From Collinsella sp. (lineage in GTDB: Bacteria > Actinomycetota > Coriobacteriia > Coriobacteriales > Coriobacteriaceae), in contig JAUMNV010000176.1 in the NCBI GenBank assembly GCA_031295725.1, positions 1 through 6,369 of the forward strand: a stretch of 6,369 nucleotides of DNA, written 5' to 3'. A model generated the notes under the pieces. It was not told the origin of the DNA, ran no database searches, and saw only the letters and a program-made list of their open reading frames with translations. A program made the position numbers and the translations under genes. Of the stretch, positions 1 to 5,354 are shown piece after piece. Numbering within the stretch: the stretch's first letter is position 1; every line of letters begins with the position of its first letter.

Positions 1-66
1 GTTCAGTTCTTCTTTAATCTGCGCAACCTCTTTTTCGAGTGCACCGATGATTGCGATGGTAGGCAT
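1..66 (-). CDS. mtnN: 5'-methylthioadenosine/S-adenosylhomocysteine nucleosidase, N-terminal fragment (cut by window edge)
   Basis: Only the first 22 codons are in the window; the gene continues past the left edge. The ATG is at 66-64 and the peptide begins MPTIAIIGALEKEV. This matches the start of MtnN/Pfs nucleosidases (E. coli begins MKIGIIGAMEEEV): a first beta strand, then the IIGA(M/L)E..EV motif. Glu13 aligns with the catalytic acid Glu12 of the E. coli enzyme. The family cleaves adenine from methylthioadenosine and S-adenosylhomocysteine in the cytoplasm, recycling by-products of SAM metabolism. That could include 5'-deoxyadenosine, which radical-SAM enzymes such as the upstream PflA release. 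A G-rich stretch (GGGGGA) ends 4 nt before the ATG and can serve as ribosome binding site. The 122-bp gap to pflA holds no clear promoter; a TTGAGT hexamer lies on the minus strand there but has no good partner. The call rests on a short peptide, so other nucleoside phosphorylase family members are possible. Confidence 0.72.
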   Translation of the reverse strand, partial: MPTIAIIGALEKEVAQIKEELN

Positions 67-188
67 ACCATCCCCCAAACCCGTGAAAACTGCTATCCAC
101 GGTATGGTACCAGCATTTTGACTCAACCGCGCAATACGAAGTCGCTAGACCACCGCAGCGCGGGTATCGTAGAGGAGCAAAAGACTTG

Positions 189-1007
189 CTAGCCGATGGC
201 GTTTTTTAGCTCCGCGCGGCGCTTTTTCATGCCGGTCATAACGGCATTACGCAACTCGGGCATGCGCGCGGTATCCATCTGGGGCACGCCCTCGAGCTTA
301 TAGGGAATGCCCAGTTGCTCGTACTTGACGACACCCATCGTGTGATACGGCAGCATTTCCAGGCCCACCACGTTGTGCCATGGAGCGATGAGGCGACCGA
401 GCTTCTCGCACTCCTCCACCGTGTCGGTAATGCCCGGCACCACCACGTGGCGGATAACGACCTTGATCTTGCGACGTGCAAGCTCATCGCCAAACGCCAG
501 AATGCGTGCGGGATCGCACCCAGTCAGCTTTTTATGCTCGACCGGGTCGGCATGCTTAATATCGAGCAGTACCATGTCGGTCTCGTTGAGCACGGCATCG
601 AACTTCTCGGGATGCGCGGGATCGAACGCATAGCCGCAGCTATCCAAGCAGGTGTGCACACGACCATCGTGGTTATTGTGCATGGCGTGGAACAGGTCGG
701 CCAAAAACTCAGGCTGCAGGAGCGGCTCGCCGCCGGACACCGTAATACCACCGCTGCGGTAAAACTCATGGCTACTCTGGAACTCGTCCATAAGGTGCTC
801 GACGGTCACCATCGTGCCGCCGTTAACCGACCAGGTATCGGGGTTGTGGCAATACGCACAGCGCATGGGGCAGCCTTGGACAAACACTACGAAGCGGATG
901 CCGGGTCCGTCGACCGTCCCCATCGTCTCGATTGAATGCACGCGGCCAAGGGCAAACGCAGAGTCCTCGGGACGAGCGTCCACACCCTCAAGCGTCATTT
1001 CTGCCAT
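189..1007 (-). CDS. pflA: Pyruvate formate-lyase-activating enzyme (radical SAM)
   Basis: Cytoplasmic [4Fe-4S] radical-SAM enzyme that installs the glycyl radical on pyruvate formate-lyase, allowing anaerobic conversion of pyruvate to formate and acetyl-CoA. The 272-residue protein has the N-terminal TMGTVDGPGIRFVVF signature (29-43). The cluster motif CPMRCAYC follows, with Cys46, Cys50 and Cys53 (CX3CX2C). The SAM-contacting SGGEP is at 91-95, LDSCG at 121-125, DIKH at 149-152, IRHVVVPGITD at 185-195 and LLPYHTMG-type sequence (LPYHTMGVVKYE) near 219-230. Length and the absence of a ferredoxin-like insert fit true PflA rather than the longer activases of glycerol or choline lyases. I chose the ATG at 1007-1005 because AAGG lies 8 nt upstream (1016-1019), with AAGGAGAGG at 1021-1029; the longer frame would start at a TTG at 1037, inside that purine-rich stretch. 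No pflB lies beside it in the window, which is less usual. Its own promoter is presumably in the 174-bp gap after degV, but no convincing -35/-10 pair is visible. Confidence 0.92.
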   Translation of the reverse strand: MAEMTLEGVDARPEDSAFALGRVHSIETMGTVDGPGIRFVVFVQGCPMRCAYCHNPDTWSVNGGTMVTVEHLMDEFQSSHEFYRSGGITVSGGEPLLQPEFLADLFHAMHNNHDGRVHTCLDSCGYAFDPAHPEKFDAVLNETDMVLLDIKHADPVEHKKLTGCDPARILAFGDELARRKIKVVIRHVVVPGITDTVEECEKLGRLIAPWHNVVGLEMLPYHTMGVVKYEQLGIPYKLEGVPQMDTARMPELRNAVMTGMKKRRAELKNAIG

Positions 1008-1015
1008 TCGCGCTA

Positions 1016-1029
1016 CCTTGCCTCTCCTT
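1016..1029 (-). promoter_or_regulatory. Ribosome binding region of pflA
   Basis: The minus strand carries AAGGAGAGG (1021-1029), then AAGG (1016-1019), 13 and 8 nt before the ATG at 1007. This double purine-rich tract favours the ATG at 1007 over the upstream in-frame TTG at 1037 and over the ATG at 998. Confidence 0.5.
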
Positions 1030-1054
1030 GGATGCAACCAATTAAAATGCCAGA

Positions 1055-1103
1055 GCCATTCTAGCCCATGTGCTTGCGTTTAAACGTCTCGGGCTAGAAT
1101 GGC
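1055..1103. repeat. Perfect 13-bp inverted repeat between degV and pflA, possible bidirectional terminator
   Basis: The arms GCCATTCTAGCCC (1055-1067) and GGGCTAGAATGGC (1091-1103) are exact reverse complements, separated by 23 nt. Outside both arms the sequence again mirrors itself: ATTAAAA at 1041-1047 on one side and TTTTAAT at 1107-1113 on the other, with a 4-nt length difference between. The spacer holds a second, off-centre 10-bp palindrome, CGTTTAAACG (1077-1086). A stem with an A-tract before and a U-tract after is what a bidirectional intrinsic terminator looks like, so it may end degV transcription. However, the spacer is long for such a loop and the U-tracts start 3 nt (plus strand) or 7 nt (minus strand) after the stem. 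Each arm also contains TAGAAT, a good -10 hexamer, but neither has a matching -35. A protein-binding site is the other option. Confidence 0.6.
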
Positions 1104-1181
1104 ACGTTTTAATCTATCCCCCATCACCATGGCTGGGGTCTACGTCGAGATGTCAGGCTGAAGAACGCTCGCCTGCGGCCT

Positions 1182-2036
1182 TTACGCTTTAAGCGTGAGC
1201 ACCGCACCGAAGGCGGTCGGGCCGCAGTGGCTCGAGATGACGCCGCCGACCTGAGTCCAGGTAATGTCCTTAAAGCCCAGGTCGTGCGCATAGACTTCCA
1301 TGTCGTCGCGCAGCTCCTGGGAAAGGCCTACCGAATACGCCAGGCCAATGTGCGAGTAGTCGATCTCGCCCTTCGCAACCATGTGGTCAATAAAGGCGCG
1401 GGCGCACTTGAGCATAGAGCCGCGGAACTTCTTGGTCGCCACGAACTTGCCGCCCGTCACCTCAATGCAGGGCTTAATCTTGAGCAGATGTGCGCCAAGG
1501 AATGCGACGTTGGACAAGCGACCGCCCGCCTTAAGGAAGGCAAGATCGGTAGGAACAAAGCCCAGCAGCACGCGGTCCATGACGGAGTTCGCGAAGGCGA
1601 AGATCTCGTCGACGGTGGCATCGGGGTGAGCCTCGATGTATTTGGCGGTCTCGACGACAACAAGCGACTGGCCCACCGAGACAAAACGCGTGTCCATGGA
1701 GTAGACGTAGTCGCGACCCTTGGCGGCGATCTTCGATGATTGATGCGAGCAGGTCGTGGCCTCGGAATATGCAAGATGCAGAATGGTCGCGTCGGGTTGC
1801 TCGGCATGGATGCGGTCGTACACATGCGCAAAATCTGCCGGCGCACAGCCGCTGGTCTTGGGCATCACGCCAAACTCGTTGCAGCGCGAATAAATCTCGA
1901 GCGGATCGATCGAGCCGTCCTCGACGGTCTCGTCACCAATCGTGACATGCATAGGCACGCGCACGATGCCGTAGCGCTCGCAGAGCTCTGGCGTCACATC
2001 CGAACCAGATTCAACCACGATTATGTACTTGCCCAT
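1182..2036 (-). CDS. DegV family fatty-acid-binding protein
   Basis: A 284-residue protein, the usual DegV length, with the two-domain DegV layout. Members bind a fatty acid; in Firmicutes, FakB proteins of this family present it to the kinase FakA for phosphorylation and entry into phospholipid synthesis. Visible motifs: N-terminal strand IIVVESGSDVTPEL (5-18, the DSTSDL region), PKTSGCAP (59-66, with the conserved Thr-Ser), YSEATTCSHQS (90-100), SMDTRFVSVGQS (113-124), and PTDLAFLKAGGRLS (162-175). Near the C terminus is GGVISSHCGPTAFGAVL (264-280), the family's G-x-V-I-x-x-H-x-G-P motif. I start at the ATG at 2036 because the family begins M-(G)-K-I-x-I-V; the frame could be extended to a GTG at 2081, adding 15 residues unlike the family. 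No strong ribosome site precedes the ATG; GAGATGGG lies about 12 nt upstream. There is no FakA homologue in the window, so the partner is unknown. Whether it is a true FakB cannot be decided here. Confidence 0.9.
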   Translation of the reverse strand: MGKYIIVVESGSDVTPELCERYGIVRVPMHVTIGDETVEDGSIDPLEIYSRCNEFGVMPKTSGCAPADFAHVYDRIHAEQPDATILHLAYSEATTCSHQSSKIAAKGRDYVYSMDTRFVSVGQSLVVVETAKYIEAHPDATVDEIFAFANSVMDRVLLGFVPTDLAFLKAGGRLSNVAFLGAHLLKIKPCIEVTGGKFVATKKFRGSMLKCARAFIDHMVAKGEIDYSHIGLAYSVGLSQELRDDMEVYAHDLGFKDITWTQVGGVISSHCGPTAFGAVLTLKA

Positions 2037-2122
2037 TATTATCACGACCCATCTCGACGTTGGCTTTTTAATATGTGACACACGCCCGCCGTCCTGCTAC
2101 AGAACGACCCCCAAGCGCCAAA

Positions 2123-2161
2123 GAGACGCCGCCCTTTGCACATAACAAAGGACAGCGTCTC
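2123..2161 (-). terminator. 16-bp stem-loop between scrB and degV, putative terminator
   Basis: On the minus strand AGACGCTGTCCTTTG (2160-2146) pairs with CAAAGGGCGGCGTCT (2138-2124) around a 7-nt loop, and one more G-C pair closes the base (2161/2123). The two imperfect positions become G-U pairs in minus-strand RNA but A-C clashes in plus-strand RNA, so the structure belongs to leftward transcripts. It lies about 150 nt after the scrB stop and about 85 nt before the degV ATG, which suits a terminator of the sugar operon. The U-tract is poor (CTCTTTGG follows the stem), so termination may be weak or the hairpin may serve another role, such as protecting the 3' end or acting in the degV leader. 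Confidence 0.55.
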
Positions 2162-2187
2162 CCTGGAAAACTCCGTGCTTATCTGAG

Positions 2188-2216
2188 ATTCTACACGGTT
2201 TATTAAGGAGTGTTAC
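2188..2216 (-). promoter_or_regulatory. Possible promoter for degV
   Basis: On the minus strand GTAACA (2216-2211, 4 of 6 match to TTGACA) is followed after exactly 17 nt by TAGAAT (2193-2188, 5 of 6 match to TATAAT). It lies in an A/T-rich patch of the intergenic region and would start RNA near 2181. The degV leader would then be about 145 nt long and include the stem-loop at 2123-2161. This is a pattern match only; a shorter leader from a -10-like CATATT at 2075-2070 is the alternative, but that has no -35. Confidence 0.35.
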
Positions 2217-2313
2217 TTATTCCGCAAACGGTCACTATATGCGGTAAGCGGTAGTTGGCCGCGACAACTGCGACACATTCCGTCCAGCAAATCCAATCGT
2301 GCTCCACGCACGG

Positions 2314-3756
2314 TTAATGCACGAGGCGGTAGAAATTCATCGATGCCGCACCCTCGGCGTGCAGCTCCATCGCCGGAACCGCCGGCGAATAGGTACGGCT
2401 CGTAAGTGCCGCCTCGCCGCCATTTGCAAAAATCTCGACCATCGTAGTGTCCGAAAGCGCGCGTAGGTCGCGAAGCTCGCCGAGCTCAATCGACCTCTGG
2501 TCGCGCCCATAGCCTTCGTCACCCATATCGAGGGTAAGCATCCCGTCCGTATAACGCACAAAGACACCCTTGCGGATTTCGAGCTCGATCACCTGGGCGC
2601 CCTCACAGGAAACCACAAGATCAAACAGGCGGCCCGGCTCCTCAACGGTTTCACCGCCTGTCGCGCGAACGCAGTCGCCGCGCATCCTCTCAATCTCGTG
2701 CGCCGGCTGCTGGCAGAGCTTACCATCGCGCATGCTCAGCTCTCGCGGCACCGTCAACGCGCACTGCCACCCGCGCGCCACCGTCGGGTTTTCTGCCGTC
2801 GCATCGGGGCAACCCGACCATCCGATCATCAAACGCCGGCCTGCAGCATCCTCAAAGGACTGCGGAGCATAGAAATCAAAACCGGCATCGACCATCGGGG
2901 GCATGCCCTGCCCGACGATTTTAAAGCTCGGCGCCTCCCAATCGGCCTCGATGGGGAACCACACGCACTGATGCGGATTGCGGTAACGCCAACCATCGGC
3001 AGGCACACCCTGCGGGCAGCAAACGAGAATAAGCTCGCCATCAAGCTCAAACAGATCAGGGCACTCCCACATAAAGCCAAACTTCTCGCCCAGCTCAATG
3101 CGCGTCGCATAGCTCCAGACCCCTAAATCACGCGAAGTATAGACAAGCACGCAGCCACGGTCGTCTTTCGTACGAGCGCCCAGAACCATGTAGTAGATAC
3201 CATCGTGCTCAAGGATCTTGGGGTCGCGCACGTGTGTACCGATATCGTCGGGGTAATCGACTGGTCCAACAGCCATGCGCTTCTCGCCCAATTCGTCGGG
3301 ATTCTCGGCAACCATATGAATCTGGTTTTGCTCACGGCCCGTCAACACGTAGTCGTAATCATCGCGGTCAAAATGCTTGACGTTGCCGGTATAGAAGTAG
3401 TGAATCTTGCCATCACGTACAAAGGCAGAACCAGAATACGCTCCGCTCGAATCCAAATCGGAATCGGGGAACAGCACGGGGCCGTGATTCTCGTACGTCA
3501 CAAAATCCTTTGTCGTCAGATGGTTCCAAAGCACTGGACCGCCATGCGCAGCATCGAACGGATCGTATTGATGATAGATGTGATACGTATCACCAATCTG
3601 AACCAAACCGTTGGGGTCGTTGAGCCAGCCAAGCTCAGGCTCCACATGGAACAGAAGCCTATCGGGGTCGGACGCGATGCGAGCCGCCGTCTCATCCTGT
3701 CCGACACGCCACTGCTCATAGTCCGCGCGTGTCACCTTGTTTTTTTGATTTAACAT
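2314..3756 (-). CDS. scrB: Sucrose-6-phosphate hydrolase (GH32 beta-fructofuranosidase)
   Basis: Cytoplasmic enzyme expected to hydrolyse sucrose-6-phosphate, delivered by the PTS permease encoded just upstream, to glucose-6-phosphate and fructose. The 480-residue length is typical for ScrB/SacA. It has the five-bladed propeller motifs in order: WLNDPNG (44-50, nucleophile Asp47), YSGSAF (107-112), HVRDPK (175-180, transition-state stabiliser Asp178), WECPDLF (230-236, acid/base Glu231) and DFYAPQSF (294-301). A C-terminal beta-sandwich follows, with the VEIFANGGEAALTSR signature (440-454). No signal peptide is present. It begins at the ATG at 3756 with only a weak ribosome site, GAGAAAG (3766-3772). 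The gap to the permease stop is 101 bp and holds a strong stem-loop. An A7 run lies in codons 4-6, a spot where slippage could break the frame, though nothing suggests that it does. A hydrolase for unphosphorylated sucrose or short fructans (SacA/invertase) is the alternative. Confidence 0.92.
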   Translation of the reverse strand: MLNQKNKVTRADYEQWRVGQDETAARIASDPDRLLFHVEPELGWLNDPNGLVQIGDTYHIYHQYDPFDAAHGGPVLWNHLTTKDFVTYENHGPVLFPDSDLDSSGAYSGSAFVRDGKIHYFYTGNVKHFDRDDYDYVLTGREQNQIHMVAENPDELGEKRMAVGPVDYPDDIGTHVRDPKILEHDGIYYMVLGARTKDDRGCVLVYTSRDLGVWSYATRIELGEKFGFMWECPDLFELDGELILVCCPQGVPADGWRYRNPHQCVWFPIEADWEAPSFKIVGQGMPPMVDAGFDFYAPQSFEDAAGRRLMIGWSGCPDATAENPTVARGWQCALTVPRELSMRDGKLCQQPAHEIERMRGDCVRATGGETVEEPGRLFDLVVSCEGAQVIELEIRKGVFVRYTDGMLTLDMGDEGYGRDQRSIELGELRDLRALSDTTMVEIFANGGEAALTSRTYSPAVPAMELHAEGAASMNFYRLVH

Positions 3757-3780
3757 CGCCGTTGACTTTCTCGTCTATGG

Positions 3781-3818
3781 GGAAGGACGCTCGACTCACA
3801 CGAGTCGAACGCCCTTCC
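3781..3818 (-). other. 17-bp intercistronic stem-loop between permease and hydrolase genes
   Basis: In minus-strand RNA GGAAGGGCGTTCGACTC (3818-3802) pairs along its full length with GAGTCGAGCGTCCTTCC (3797-3781) around a GTGT tetraloop. Two positions are G-U pairs in this strand and would be A-C mismatches in the other, which points to a role in the leftward operon mRNA. It ends 24 nt before the scrB ATG and is not followed by a U-tract (CCATAG instead), so it is not a standard intrinsic terminator. A role in mRNA processing, segmental stability or control of scrB translation is more likely; leaky termination remains possible. Confidence 0.6.
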
Positions 3819-3857
3819 TCAAATGGACTTATCCTCAGATTACACTGAACGGCTCAA

Positions 3858-5309
3858 CTAGAAGCTAACGTCGAAGCCAGCGCCAGCGCCCTCTTCATCG
3901 GTGGTCGGCACGCCCTTTGCCTTGTTGTAGGCAAAGATCAAGACGATCGGCACGGTAAAGGCGATGAGATTGCCAGCCACATACCACACGAGGGTCTCGG
4001 GCGTGACGATGAGCAGGCCAAGCACGCCGGTCAGACCCTGACCGATAGCGCGCACCTCAAAGAGCTTGACGAAGGCACCGCCGCAGCCTGCACCGATGCA
4101 TGCGCAGATGAACGGAATGATCGAATAGCGCATGTTTGCAGCAAAGATAGCGGGCTCGGAGATTCCGACCAGCGTCGGGATAAAGGACGACATGCAGATG
4201 TTGCGCTCTTTGGAGTGCTTCTTGTGAATGAGGTACATACCGATGGCGCCGCCGCCCTGGGCGATGATGGAAACCGACCAGATGGCCTGGATGTAGTTGA
4301 AGCCAGTCGTGGCAACAAGGTTTGCCTCGATACCCTGGATGAACTGATGCGTACCGGTAACGACGAGCGGCTGCAGGAACGCGGCGAAGACAAAGGCACC
4401 AAAGACGCCCATCCTGTTGTACAGGATATCGATTACGCCGGCGAGGACGTCACCGATCAGGTTGCCGAGCGGGCCGAACACGGTGAACAGGGCGACGTTA
4501 GCAAGAATCAGGGTAACGGTCGGGACAAAGACGAACGAAACGACCTCGGGGATGTACTTCTGAGCAATCTTTTCGACCTTGGCCATAAACCAGGCAGTCA
4601 GGATTGCAGGGAATACTCCGCCCTGGAAAGCAACCATGGGAATGGATAGCGGACCAAAGTTCCAATACTCAGCACCCGTCGGGTCCATAACGAACGTGTT
4701 GCGGTTCATAAGGCTCGGGTGAACCATGACGATACCGACGAGGATGCCCAGGATCGGGTTACCGCCAAAACGCTTGACCGCGCTGTACATAACCAGGACA
4801 GGCAGGTAGTCGAACGTGGTGGCGATAATGGCAAAGAAGCTTGCGAGGTTCTTGAGGAACTCGCTGTGATCGGCGAGGCTGCCTTCCATGCCAAAGAGGC
4901 CGTTGGCAACGATCAGCGACTTAAGGCCGATGATGATTGCAGCGCCGACGAAGGCGGGAATGATGGGGATAAAGATGTCCGAGAATACCTTGAGGACCGA
5001 GAAGAACTTGCCCTTCTTGTCCGCCTCAGCGCCCTTGACCTCGGAAGCACTGATCTCCTTAACGCCCGTCAGAGCCATAAACTCATCGTAAACCTTGTTG
5101 ACGGTACCGGTACCGAAGATGATCATGAGCTGGCCGCTGTTGTACAGCACGCCCTTGACGCCATCGATGTTCTCGAGCTCGGCCTTGTTGTATTTGCTCG
5201 TATCCTTGAGCACCAGACGCAGACGGGTCACGCAATGCGTGGCGCCCTCGATGTTCTCCAGTCCGCCGACGTTGTCGACGACTTGCTGGGACACTGCCTT
5301 GTAGTCCAT
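3858..5309 (-). CDS. scrA: PTS sucrose-family permease, EIIBC component
   Basis: Membrane permease that imports a disaccharide, most likely sucrose, while phosphorylating it. With 483 residues it has an EIIB domain (about 1-85) with phosphorylation site Cys26 in THCVTRLRLVLKD, then VKGV and SGQLMIIFGTGTVNKVY (58-74) as in enteric ScrA. A linker (about 86-105) leads to a multi-span EIIC domain with FGGNP (181-185), TGTHQFIQGIEANLV (318-332) and GISEPAIFAANMRY (382-395). The protein ends after a last membrane helix with a short acidic tail, so there is no fused EIIA; phosphate must come from an EIIA encoded elsewhere, as with Crr and ScrA in enterics. I start at the ATG at 5309 because GGAGAGG precedes it and the family begins MDYKxV; the in-frame ATG at 5321 has its AAGGA directly abutting. 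It lies 45 bp after the upstream GH32 gene and clearly shares its operon. Trehalose and beta-glucoside permeases are related, but the two GH32 neighbours argue for a fructosyl sugar. Confidence 0.88.
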   Translation of the reverse strand: MDYKAVSQQVVDNVGGLENIEGATHCVTRLRLVLKDTSKYNKAELENIDGVKGVLYNSGQLMIIFGTGTVNKVYDEFMALTGVKEISASEVKGAEADKKGKFFSVLKVFSDIFIPIIPAFVGAAIIIGLKSLIVANGLFGMEGSLADHSEFLKNLASFFAIIATTFDYLPVLVMYSAVKRFGGNPILGILVGIVMVHPSLMNRNTFVMDPTGAEYWNFGPLSIPMVAFQGGVFPAILTAWFMAKVEKIAQKYIPEVVSFVFVPTVTLILANVALFTVFGPLGNLIGDVLAGVIDILYNRMGVFGAFVFAAFLQPLVVTGTHQFIQGIEANLVATTGFNYIQAIWSVSIIAQGGGAIGMYLIHKKHSKERNICMSSFIPTLVGISEPAIFAANMRYSIIPFICACIGAGCGGAFVKLFEVRAIGQGLTGVLGLLIVTPETLVWYVAGNLIAFTVPIVLIFAYNKAKGVPTTDEEGAGAGFDVSF

Positions 5310-5312
5310 GTT

Positions 5313-5319
5313 CCTCTCC
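5313..5319 (-). promoter_or_regulatory. Ribosome binding site deciding the scrA start
   Basis: GGAGAGG on the minus strand ends 3 nt before the ATG at 5309, with AAAAGGA (5322-5328) a little further out. This double tract supports the ATG at 5309; the ATG at 5321 lies between the two and has no usable spacing. Confidence 0.55.
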
Positions 5320-5354
5320 ATTCCTTTTCTAAATCATAAAACGGTTCGTTGCCG

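Noticed and set aside
1119..1138. CCCCA/TGGGG hairpin after degV
   Set aside because: Five pairs with a 10-nt loop and no following U-tract; likely chance in GC-rich sequence.
2224..2237. Possible catabolite-response (cre-like) site in the gap after scrB
   Set aside because: Both ends of the consensus fail to match, and it lies downstream of the operon rather than at a promoter.
2205..2240. AAGGAG on the plus strand, resembling a ribosome site for a small gene
   Set aside because: No ATG, GTG or TTG at a usable distance opens a frame of meaningful length; the reading runs into a stop within about a dozen codons.
2298..2312. Small hairpin CGTGC-5nt-GCACG just after the scrB stop
   Set aside because: Only 5 bp and no U-tract; too weak to call a terminator when a 16-bp stem lies further downstream.
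3740..3746. Run of seven A residues (coding strand) in codons 4-6 of scrB as a phase-variation switch
   Set aside because: Seven bases is short for slippage, and the frame is intact; noted only as a feature of the gene start.
4719..5339. Long plus-strand open frame (206 codons) opposite the permease gene
   Set aside because: It is exactly antisense to scrA, rich in charged residues with no recognisable motif, and arises from the codon bias of the real gene. Similar frames opposite pflA (315-935), scrB (3205-3753) and the right-hand GH32 gene (5349-5903) were rejected for the same reason.
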